Part shown: positions 1 through 5,065 of the stretch, one piece after another
Layout: each line of letters starts with the position of its first letter
How positions within the stretch are numbered: position 1 is the stretch's first letter
Assembly (NCBI GenBank): GCA_947462695.1
Contig: CANHQC010000172.1
Coordinates: 1-5,065, forward strand
DNA: 5,065 bases
Source: Flavobacteriales bacterium
Lineage (GTDB): Bacteria > Bacteroidota > Bacteroidia > Flavobacteriales_D > Crocinitomicaceae
Reading direction: 5' to 3'
Position numbers and translations under genes: made by a program
The notes under the pieces: generated by a model
What the model was told of the DNA's origin: nothing
What the model saw: only the letters and a program-made list of their open reading frames with translations
The model's database searches: none

Positions 1-78
1 GCGATCCTCGGCTTTTTCACAGCCAAGACTAAAAAGGAAAAGAAAAACAAAAAGGTAAAATCTCATCTGTTTTTATAA
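1..78 (+). CDS. Possible 3' end of an unidentified plus-strand gene (partial)
   Basis: The first plus-strand frame is open from the window edge to a TAA at 76-78 and would encode 25 residues. It starts hydrophobic (AILGFFTA) and continues into a lysine-rich tail (KTKKEKKNKKVK), then SHLFL. A hydrophobic stretch followed by a basic tail fits the cytoplasmic end of a membrane protein, but no family can be recognised. The other two plus frames stop earlier, at 56-58 and 30-32. If real, the gene converges on the PagL-like gene and their 3' ends overlap by 16 bp. The fragment is short, so chance openness is possible. The frame choice rests on its length and a plausible amino acid composition. Confidence 0.35.
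   Translation, partial: AILGFFTAKTKKEKKNKKVKSHLFL
7..27 (-). terminator. Weak hairpin downstream of the PagL-like gene
   Basis: Read on the minus strand, CTTGGCT and AGCCGAG can form a 7-bp stem with one U-G wobble around a 7-nt loop. It lies about 36 nt beyond the stop codon of the PagL-like gene. The minus transcript is U-rich before the hairpin but has no U-run after it within the window, so it does not match a classical intrinsic terminator. It also lies inside the possible partial plus-strand gene. It may mark a 3' end, or it may be coincidence. Confidence 0.22.
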
Positions 79-1145
79 TTAAACGTGTAACCCAAGCCCC
101 ATTCCACATAATCAGCTCTTGCCCAGTGCGACTTCAACACAACTTGTGCATGCATGCCATTCGTAAAGTAGTACCTCATCCCTACCCTGTGGTATAAAAA
201 ATCCTCGGGCTGGTATTTATCTTTGAGGTATACTCCCATACCTAAAACAAAATGAAATTGATCTAATGGAAATAGATAACCTGTGTATAATCCGACTTGC
301 AAAATATCCCATTGTGTTTTAGGAATTTCGGGTTTATAAGCGAAAATAGCTTGTTTAGAAATTACATCAAGCATCACTTCCATTCCCACCTTAGGCTTGA
401 AAAATCGCCTAGCATAACCACTTAAACCGTAAACAGGATATTTTGTACCACCTGTTGGAAAAACTTCTTTCGCTGTGATCACACCGGTTAAACCATACAA
501 CCATTTTTTGTAAGGAATAGATGGATTCCGAACGAGTGTATCTTTCTTAAATGACTTCAGCGTGCGGCCATAACCAAGTGTTAAATAAGGAAGATTAACT
601 CCTAAATTCGGCACTTTATATGCTCCATTACTAAAATGTGTCATATCTATCCCAAGGGAAATTCTGTTTTGACCAAAATAAAAATGGTTTGTGAATCCGA
701 TACATATCAACGCATTCATGTGCGTACTCATCGCGACATTTTTCGGATTATCTTCGTAATTAAACACTCTTGTTGTGTAGGCCAATCCGGAACCTAACTT
801 GGCTAAAAACCTGTAGTTTTCCCTTTTAACAAATGGAAATTCCACAAATGCATAAGCGCCGTAAAATCGACCAAGAATTTCTTTATTTCCTACAGATCCA
901 GCAAACAAAGTTGCTCCGAGATAAGGGAACGAGCATGTTGAATGCCAAAATTTACGCCCATTCGTTTTGATGTAAAAACTTAATTCTCCAGCAAAGGCAT
1001 GTTCACGCGGTAAGTGTCCCATAACGCCTCTATGGGCAGCAAGAAACCCCATTTTTTGTCGGTATTCAAATCCAAAGCTGTTTTCACGTTGAGCAAAGAC
1101 AGTGAATACGAGGCTGAATACGAATAAAAATGAGATAAATCGCAT
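63..1145 (-). CDS. PagL-like acyloxyacyl hydrolase / outer-membrane lipid A deacylase candidate
   Basis: The product is 360 residues, probably an outer-membrane beta-barrel related to lipid A 3-O-deacylase PagL, which removes the 3-position acyl chain of lipid A. Residues 1-18 form a signal peptide (hydrophobic core, VFA before Gln19). Alternating aromatic strands follow. The PagL-type signature HFSNGAYKVPNLGVN lies at 170-184. His170 and Ser172 align with the catalytic His and Ser of PagL, but the position of its catalytic Glu (14 after the His) is Asn184. At 360 residues it is about twice classical PagL. The second half is also barrel-like and ends with LKSHWARADYVEWGLGYTF (337-355). As I recall, long homologues with PNLGIN are common in Bacteroidota, so this looks like a lineage form rather than decay. 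I chose ATG 1143-1145 over the in-frame GTG at 1158-1160 because the GTG gives a poorer signal peptide and lies just upstream of a TAnnTTTG promoter element. Family placement is fairly secure; enzymatic activity is not shown. Confidence 0.8.
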   Translation of the reverse strand: MRFISFLFVFSLVFTVFAQRENSFGFEYRQKMGFLAAHRGVMGHLPREHAFAGELSFYIKTNGRKFWHSTCSFPYLGATLFAGSVGNKEILGRFYGAYAFVEFPFVKRENYRFLAKLGSGLAYTTRVFNYEDNPKNVAMSTHMNALICIGFTNHFYFGQNRISLGIDMTHFSNGAYKVPNLGVNLPYLTLGYGRTLKSFKKDTLVRNPSIPYKKWLYGLTGVITAKEVFPTGGTKYPVYGLSGYARRFFKPKVGMEVMLDVISKQAIFAYKPEIPKTQWDILQVGLYTGYLFPLDQFHFVLGMGVYLKDKYQPEDFLYHRVGMRYYFTNGMHAQVVLKSHWARADYVEWGLGYTFNYKNR

Positions 1146-1149
1146 GGGA

Positions 1150-1157
1150 CAAAAATA
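1150..1157 (-). promoter_or_regulatory. Bacteroidota -7 element for the PagL-like gene
   Basis: The minus strand reads TATTTTTG, an exact match to the Bacteroidota -7 consensus TAnnTTTG. It ends 4 nt before the ATG at 1145. Transcription normally begins a few bases downstream of this element, so the mRNA would start at or next to the ATG, giving a leaderless or nearly leaderless message. No convincing TTG or TTTG -33 element is seen at the usual spacing; only a T-run lies there. Confidence 0.4.
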
Positions 1158-1162
1158 CACAA

Positions 1163-1196
1163 TTGCACCTTTCTGCTTAAAAAAAGTCTACTTTTG
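1163..1196 (+). promoter_or_regulatory. Bacteroidota-type promoter for mazG
   Basis: TACTTTTG at 1189-1196 matches TAnnTTTG exactly. A TTG at 1163-1165 lies 23 bp upstream, at the long limit of the TTG-N17-23-TAnnTTTG pattern described for Flavobacterium. The element directly abuts the ATG at 1197. Initiation 4-7 bases downstream would fall inside the first codons of the longer reading and leave only a 5-9 nt leader before the in-frame ATG at 1209. This supports either a start at 1209 or a second promoter further upstream. Confidence 0.42.
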
Positions 1197-1979
1197 ATGA
1201 AAAAAGAAATGGATCCGAGATTAGCTGCATTTGAACGTCTTCTAACTGTTATGGACGATCTCCGAACGCAATGTCCTTGGGATCAAAAACAAACACTGGA
1301 AACCCTTAGGCCACTAACAATTGAAGAAACCTACGAACTAGCAGATGCCATTACCGAAGGGAATAAGCACGAAATAGCTAAAGAAATAGGTGATCTTTTT
1401 TTACACCTAGTGTTTTATTGTAAAATTGGAAGTGAGCAGGGTGATTTTGATGTGACGTCTGTTCTCAATGGTATATGCGAAAAGTTAATACATCGCCATC
1501 CGCATATCTACGGTGATGTCGTCGCAACGACAGAGGAAGAAGTTAAAGCTAACTGGGAAAAAATAAAGTTAAAAGAAGGTAAATCATCCGTGCTGGAAGG
1601 AGTACCAAAGTCCTTGCCGTCTATCGTAAAGGCCATTCGCATTCAAGAAAAAGTGAAAGGTGTTGGATTTGATTGGGATAATGAAGGTGATGTTTGGAAT
1701 AAAGTAAACGAAGAATTGCAGGAATTTCATGCGGAACAGCAAGTAAATTCCCCAAAGCGAGAGGAAGAATTTGGAGACCTACTTTTTTCATTGATTAATT
1801 ACGCACGATTCGTCGGAATAAATCCTGACAATGCCTTGTCCATTACCAATTCAAAATTCATCAAACGCTTCCAATTATTGGAGGAATTCATTCTGACTGA
1901 CGGAAAAGATATTTCAGTTTTAAGTCTTTCAGAAATGGATACCTATTGGGAAAAAGCAAAGCAGAAGCTTAGTCACTAG
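1197..1979 (+). CDS. mazG: MazG nucleoside triphosphate pyrophosphohydrolase
   Basis: A cytosolic enzyme that hydrolyses (d)NTPs to the monophosphate and pyrophosphate, removing non-canonical nucleotides; in E. coli it also affects the stringent response. The 260 residues match the roughly 263-residue two-domain E. coli form. Domain one opens with LRTQCPWDQKQT (about 22-33) and carries the metal-binding EExxE at 43-47 and ExxD at 63-66. Domain two carries KVKGVGFDW (152-160), EExxE at 172-176 and EEFGD (190-194). Both acidic motif sets are intact, so both domains keep their metal ligands; in E. coli MazG the C-terminal domain is the catalytic one. The start could be ATG 1197 (MKKEMDP) or ATG 1209 (MDPRLAAF, 256 residues); a TTG at 1194 is less likely. 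A -7 element ending at 1196 favours 1209, but I list the longer conventional start. It is divergent from the PagL-like gene, and no mazEF toxin-antitoxin pair or relA is present here. Confidence 0.95.
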   Translation: MKKEMDPRLAAFERLLTVMDDLRTQCPWDQKQTLETLRPLTIEETYELADAITEGNKHEIAKEIGDLFLHLVFYCKIGSEQGDFDVTSVLNGICEKLIHRHPHIYGDVVATTEEEVKANWEKIKLKEGKSSVLEGVPKSLPSIVKAIRIQEKVKGVGFDWDNEGDVWNKVNEELQEFHAEQQVNSPKREEEFGDLLFSLINYARFVGINPDNALSITNSKFIKRFQLLEEFILTDGKDISVLSLSEMDTYWEKAKQKLSH

Positions 1980-1982
1980 TTT

Positions 1983-2013
1983 TTTGTTGTTAAATCAATC
2001 AAAAATACCATTG
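1983..2013 (+). promoter_or_regulatory. Candidate promoter upstream of the TonB-dependent receptor gene
   Basis: TTTG at 1983-1986 is separated by 19 bp from TACCATTG at 2006-2013, which differs from TAnnTTTG at one base. Motif and spacing fit the Bacteroidota -33/-7 promoter pattern. Transcription would begin near 2017-2020, giving a leader of about 75 nt that contains the inverted repeats at 2015-2041. A weaker alternative -7 element, TATCTTCG at 2058-2065, would give a leader of about 25 nt but lacks an obvious -33 partner. Confidence 0.35.
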
Positions 2014-2014
2014 A

Positions 2015-2041
2015 ATCAGTTTTACTGATGTGCAATCATCA
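2015..2041. repeat. Overlapping inverted repeats upstream of the receptor gene
   Basis: ATCAGT (2015-2020) and ACTGAT (2024-2029) form a perfect 6-bp inverted repeat around TTT. The right arm overlaps TGATG (2026-2030), which forms a second dyad with CATCA (2037-2041) around a 6-nt centre. The shared middle segment can pair with either side but not both. Depending on where transcription starts, this could be an operator or a structured leader. The arms are short and AT-rich, so chance is possible. Confidence 0.3.
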
Positions 2042-2094
2042 CGTCAAAAGATTGTATTATCTTCGGGACTTCTAAAAACCTAGAACTGTACATT

Positions 2095-4437
2095 ATGAAA
2101 ATTCGTCTTTTCGTTCTCTTTTGCTTATTTTTTAGTGGGACACTATTTGCACAAGAATTCACTGTTCGTGGTTTTGTTTATGACAAAAGCAATGGTGAAG
2201 GAATTGCGTATGAAAAAGTGAAGTTATTGACAGCCAAAGACAGTTCATTGGTTGCAGGAGCACTGACAGATATTAATGGCTTTTATTCTATTCCGAAAGT
2301 TGATGCAGGAAACTACATTGTGAAAGTCGATAACCCAGCGTTTCAGAGCTTTACTCAGTCAATCGAAGTAAAAAAAGGCAAAGGAATTATTGATGTCAAA
2401 ATATACCTCTTAAAAAGTTCGACAGTCAAAGAGTTTGAAGAAATTAAGGTTAGTGCTGAGGCCAAACAAAAGAAAAATGAAGTACAGGTTTCTCAATTAA
2501 AATTAGATAAAAAAGGTCTTGAGCGTATCCCAACAGTAGGAGCAGAAAACGATATCGTTGGTGCCTTTTCTGTGACTCCTGGAGTTGTTACAACAGGAGA
2601 TCAAGGTGGACAGCTTTATGTTCGAGGTGGTACACCGATTCAAAATAAAATCTTACTTGATGGGATGACCATTTACACCCCATTTCACTCCATTGGCTTT
2701 TTCTCTGTTTTTGAAACTGAATTGGTTAAAAATGTGGATATCTACACCGGTGGATTTGATGCACGATATGGAGGACGAATTTCTTCAGTGATGGATATTT
2801 CTTACCGCGATGGTAACCGCCAAGAAATCGGTGGAAAAGTTTCCGCAAGTCCATTTCTAGCAAAAGCAGTTATAGAAGGACCTTTATCCAAACCGAAAGA
2901 TGGAACTCCTAGCGCTGGATCGTATGTTTTTTCAGCGAAACACAGTTTGTTGGATTATACATCAAATACTTTATATCCGGGCATAAACGATGGCAACGGA
3001 CTTCCGTTTAATTTCACCGACTTGTATGGTAAAGTAACCTTCAACAGCAAAGGTGGGTCTAAATTCAGTGCGTTCGGATTCCACAATCGGGATTCGGTTA
3101 ACTACAGTGTGGCCGATCTAGATTGGAAATCGTCAGGTGGAGGAATGAATTTCTTATTGGTACCTAGTGGTTCTCCTATGATGATCAAAGGTCACGTCAA
3201 TGGTAGCACCTATGAAACCACGTTTTCAGAAACTGCTGAAGAACCGCGATTTAGCAAGATTGGTGGATTTGATCTCGGATTCGATTTTACGCGATTTCTG
3301 CGTAATGAGGGTGAAATAAACTATGGATTAAACTTCAATGGGTTCAATACACAATTCGTTACCTACAATGAAGTTAAACGTAAAATAGAGGCAACGAACT
3401 TCACCACTGAACTTGGAGCCTATTTCAATTACCGCCTTGTTAGGAATCGTTGGGTTGTGCAGCCGAGTATGCGAATTCAGGTATATGCTTCACTCGGAGC
3501 TATTTCTCCTGAACCTCGTTTAGGTGCAAAATACAATGCTACTGAAAAACTGAGATTAAAATTCTCGGGAGGGCGTTTCTCTCAGAACTTTACGTCGGCC
3601 TCATCAGATAAGGACATTATCAATCTCTTCAACGGACTTCTTTCGGCACCAACCAATGTGCAAGAAAATTTTGTGAATCAATTTGGCAATGACAAAGCCA
3701 TTCGAAATGGTATTCAGACCGCGTGGCATGCTATTGCGGGATTTGAATACGATTTAACCAAACACCTGATGTTGAATATCGAAGGATACTACAAATATTT
3801 CGATCGATTGAGCAACATCAATCAAAACAAAATTTACGATGACGTTTCTCAGTTTTCGAACGAACCGGATGTACTTAAAAAGGATTTCATTATTGAGGAT
3901 GGTGTTTCTTATGGTGTAGATGTCTTATTAAAGTATACAAAAGACCGCCTTTTCCTCTGGGGAGTTTATTCTTACGGATATTCTACTCGCTGGGATGGCT
4001 TTATCGAATATTTCCCAGTATTTGATCGTCGCCACAACATCAACCTTGTTGGTTCCTATGCGTTTGGAAAGAAAAAGGATCTTGAGTTAAACATTCGTTG
4101 GAACTTGGGCTCTGGTTTACCATTCACGCCAACTGCAGGATTCTATCAAGGTGAGAACTTCTCTGGTGGAGTAACAACGGACTATACAACCTCAAATCCG
4201 GATGAAGTGACCACCACACTTGGGGAATTCAATAGCCAACGTTTGCCGTATTACCATCGACTTGATATTACTGTTAAGAAACAGTTTAAAATTAAAAAGA
4301 ACGACGTGATGGAAATTGTTGCTGGAGTTACCAATGTGTACAATAGAAACAATATTTTCTATGTAAACCGTGTGACTTCAGATGTGATTTACCAGTTCCC
4401 TATCCTTCCAAGTTTAGGATTGAGCTACAAATTCTAA
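2095..4437 (+). CDS. TonB-dependent outer-membrane receptor with CarboxypepD_reg-like domain
   Basis: A complete 780-residue outer-membrane transporter of the TonB-dependent family, which imports ligands using energy passed on by TonB-ExbB-ExbD. Residues 1-19 are a signal peptide (LFA before Gln20). Residues about 22-106 form a CarboxypepD_reg-like beta-sandwich (FTVRGFVYDKSNGEGIAYEKV, then TDINGFYSIPKVDAGNY). The plug spans about 128-236 and shows LYVRGG (174-179), LLDG (187-190), and GGFDARYGGRISSVMDI (219-235). The rest is a beta-barrel ending LPSLGLSYKF with a terminal Phe, as expected for BAM-dependent insertion. No clear TonB box can be picked out by eye. No SusD-like lipoprotein follows, so this is not a SusC/SusD pair, and nothing nearby names the substrate. 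The next gene is convergent, so it is probably transcribed alone. ATG 2095-2097 is the natural start, directly giving a signal peptide; the upstream region has no Shine-Dalgarno sequence. Confidence 0.93.
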   Translation: MKIRLFVLFCLFFSGTLFAQEFTVRGFVYDKSNGEGIAYEKVKLLTAKDSSLVAGALTDINGFYSIPKVDAGNYIVKVDNPAFQSFTQSIEVKKGKGIIDVKIYLLKSSTVKEFEEIKVSAEAKQKKNEVQVSQLKLDKKGLERIPTVGAENDIVGAFSVTPGVVTTGDQGGQLYVRGGTPIQNKILLDGMTIYTPFHSIGFFSVFETELVKNVDIYTGGFDARYGGRISSVMDISYRDGNRQEIGGKVSASPFLAKAVIEGPLSKPKDGTPSAGSYVFSAKHSLLDYTSNTLYPGINDGNGLPFNFTDLYGKVTFNSKGGSKFSAFGFHNRDSVNYSVADLDWKSSGGGMNFLLVPSGSPMMIKGHVNGSTYETTFSETAEEPRFSKIGGFDLGFDFTRFLRNEGEINYGLNFNGFNTQFVTYNEVKRKIEATNFTTELGAYFNYRLVRNRWVVQPSMRIQVYASLGAISPEPRLGAKYNATEKLRLKFSGGRFSQNFTSASSDKDIINLFNGLLSAPTNVQENFVNQFGNDKAIRNGIQTAWHAIAGFEYDLTKHLMLNIEGYYKYFDRLSNINQNKIYDDVSQFSNEPDVLKKDFIIEDGVSYGVDVLLKYTKDRLFLWGVYSYGYSTRWDGFIEYFPVFDRRHNINLVGSYAFGKKKDLELNIRWNLGSGLPFTPTAGFYQGENFSGGVTTDYTTSNPDEVTTTLGEFNSQRLPYYHRLDITVKKQFKIKKNDVMEIVAGVTNVYNRNNIFYVNRVTSDVIYQFPILPSLGLSYKF

Positions 4438-4453
4438 CCGTTCAAACAGTTAG
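4434..4453. terminator. Imperfect dyad between convergent genes, possible weak bidirectional terminator
   Basis: CTAAC (4434-4438) pairs with GTTAG (4449-4453), and GTT (4440-4442) with AAC (4445-4447), separated by one mismatch. The mismatch is C-A on the plus transcript but a U-G wobble on the minus transcript, giving a 9-bp stem there with a very tight loop. The arms contain the stop codons of both flanking genes (TAA at 4435-4437, and TAA read on the minus strand at 4450-4452). There is no U-tract on either side and GC content is low, so any termination would be weak. Confidence 0.3.
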
Positions 4454-5065
4454 TTACGCCACGCCTCAAAGGCCTTTTGTTGCATTGTATTTGGATGCGC
4501 TGTTTTGGTTATAAAATACCTGGCATAAAAGAAGCGGTTTACTTCTGGTAACTCTAGTTCAATTAATACCCCAGCACGGGCGACAGTTACATGTTTAGTT
4601 TGATTATCAAAATAACTTAACCAGCGATCACAATCTCCGTTGCACAACTGGCGATTCACTGCAATAATTTCGTCTTTTAGCATTAATCCTCCCAAATCAG
4701 CAGGTGATCCTGGATAAATACTCATGACTTGAGCACCCCGCAATCCTGGTTGGTATATGAATCCTAAACGTCCGGCAGCGTAACTCGAGACAGGTTCATG
4801 ATGTAAATCCAGTCCAATACTTTCGAGTGCATCGTGCAAAACAGATTCGTAAGGAGAGGTGCCGTGAATGTATGTATCAAAAAAATCACTGAAATCAATC
4901 CCCGATGCATTTTTCAACTCAGCCAAGAAATCTTCTTCTGAAACTCCTTTGTGACGAAGCGCAAAATTGAAATACAAGCGTTTCATGACCTCATCTAATC
5001 CAACTTTATAGTTTGTCGCTTGAAGCAACATCGTATCCATGACAAATGCTAATAAACAGCCTTCA
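4450..5065 (-). CDS. M61-family peptidase with C-terminal PDZ domain (partial, 5' end outside the window)
   Basis: This is the C-terminal 204 residues of a larger protein resembling M61 (glycyl aminopeptidase-like) metallopeptidases. The frame stays open from the ATG at 5038-5040 to the right edge, adding EGCLLAFV just before MDTMLLQ. This matches the conserved M61 segment (KGaL..hydrophobic..lD), so that ATG is internal and not the start. The helical C-terminal part of the peptidase domain follows (VGLDEVMKRLY, GIDFSDFFDTYIHGTSPYESVL). A PDZ-like domain then spans roughly 4546-4779, with the core YPGSPADLGGLMLKDEIIAVN and a close cysteine pair, CNGDC, at about 4630-4644. The zinc-binding HExxH motif would lie upstream, outside the window, so activity cannot be judged. 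Family members are often exported to the periplasm. It is convergent with the receptor gene, 12 bp between stop codons. The family call rests on domain order and motif feel. Confidence 0.82.
   Translation of the reverse strand, partial: EGCLLAFVMDTMLLQATNYKVGLDEVMKRLYFNFALRHKGVSEEDFLAELKNASGIDFSDFFDTYIHGTSPYESVLHDALESIGLDLHHEPVSSYAAGRLGFIYQPGLRGAQVMSIYPGSPADLGGLMLKDEIIAVNRQLCNGDCDRWLSYFDNQTKHVTVARAGVLIELELPEVNRFFYARYFITKTAHPNTMQQKAFEAWRN

Larger units (their letters stand above)
1980..2094. other. Intergenic region between mazG and the receptor gene
   Basis: This 115-bp AT-rich spacer opens with a T-run directly after the mazG stop codon. No stable hairpin precedes the T-run, so it is not a convincing terminator. 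The spacer then holds the candidate promoter elements and inverted repeats listed separately. ATCA or its complement TGAT occurs six times between 1994 and 2041. No small ORF or RNA gene is supported. Confidence 0.6.

Noticed and set aside
1158..1160. GTG as an upstream start for the PagL-like gene.
   Set aside because: It adds MYFCP before a good signal peptide and would lie upstream of the predicted transcription start. ATG at 1143-1145 is better.
980..1168. A 62-codon minus-strand open frame overlapping the start of the PagL-like gene.
   Set aside because: It lies in another frame of the PagL-like gene on the same strand, shows no domain, and the longer gene has a signal peptide and family motif. 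It is a shadow.
1965..1990. A T-run right after the mazG stop, suggesting an intrinsic terminator.
   Set aside because: The only nearby symmetry (TAGT-C-ACTA) leaves a one-base loop and no GC-rich stem, so a real terminator is not supported.
2058..2065. TATCTTCG as the main -7 element for the receptor gene.
   Set aside because: It has one mismatch and no TTG or TTTG at the usual distance upstream. It is kept only as a weaker alternative to the pair at 1983-2013.
2095..4437. A SusC/SusD polysaccharide utilisation locus.
   Set aside because: No SusD-like lipoprotein or glycoside hydrolase is present, and the gene after the receptor is convergent and encodes a peptidase.
1..5065. A multi-gene novel system such as a defence island, biosynthetic cluster or mobile element.
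   Set aside because: Genes alternate strands, families are common in Bacteroidota, and no transposase, integrase, terminal repeats, CRISPR repeats or shift in base composition is visible.

Overview
The window looks like an ordinary stretch of chromosome from a member of the Bacteroidota, most likely Flavobacteriales or a relative. Four things point that way. The DNA is AT-rich. Shine-Dalgarno sequences are absent. TAnnTTTG-type -7 promoter elements sit upstream of genes. The protein families are typical of the phylum: a long PagL-like acyloxyacyl hydrolase, a TonB-dependent receptor with an N-terminal carboxypeptidase-regulatory-like domain, and an M61 peptidase with a PDZ domain. The genus cannot be fixed from sequence reading alone.

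Layout from left to right. Positions 1-78 probably hold the last 25 codons of an unidentified plus-strand gene. A PagL-like outer-membrane lipid A deacylase candidate (63-1145, minus) converges on it. Back to back with that gene, only 51 bp away, is mazG (1197-1979, plus), which encodes a nucleoside triphosphate pyrophosphohydrolase. Both genes have a TAnnTTTG element almost touching the start codon. A 115-bp intergenic region (1980-2094) follows, with promoter-like elements and a cluster of ATCA/TGAT motifs. Next is a complete 780-residue TonB-dependent outer-membrane receptor (2095-4437, plus). It converges on the 3' part of an M61 peptidase gene (4450 to the right edge, minus), with 12 bp between the two stop codons.

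The genes do not form an obvious pathway or operon, because neighbouring genes alternate strands. Three of the four recognisable products act at the envelope: lipid A modification, TonB-powered uptake and periplasmic or exported peptidase activity. MazG is cytosolic house-cleaning. I found no CRISPR array, RNA gene, insertion sequence, defence module or other clear sign of a new system. The points most worth a second look are the substituted acidic residue and double length of the PagL-like protein, the overlapping near-leaderless divergent promoters, and the motif cluster upstream of the receptor.
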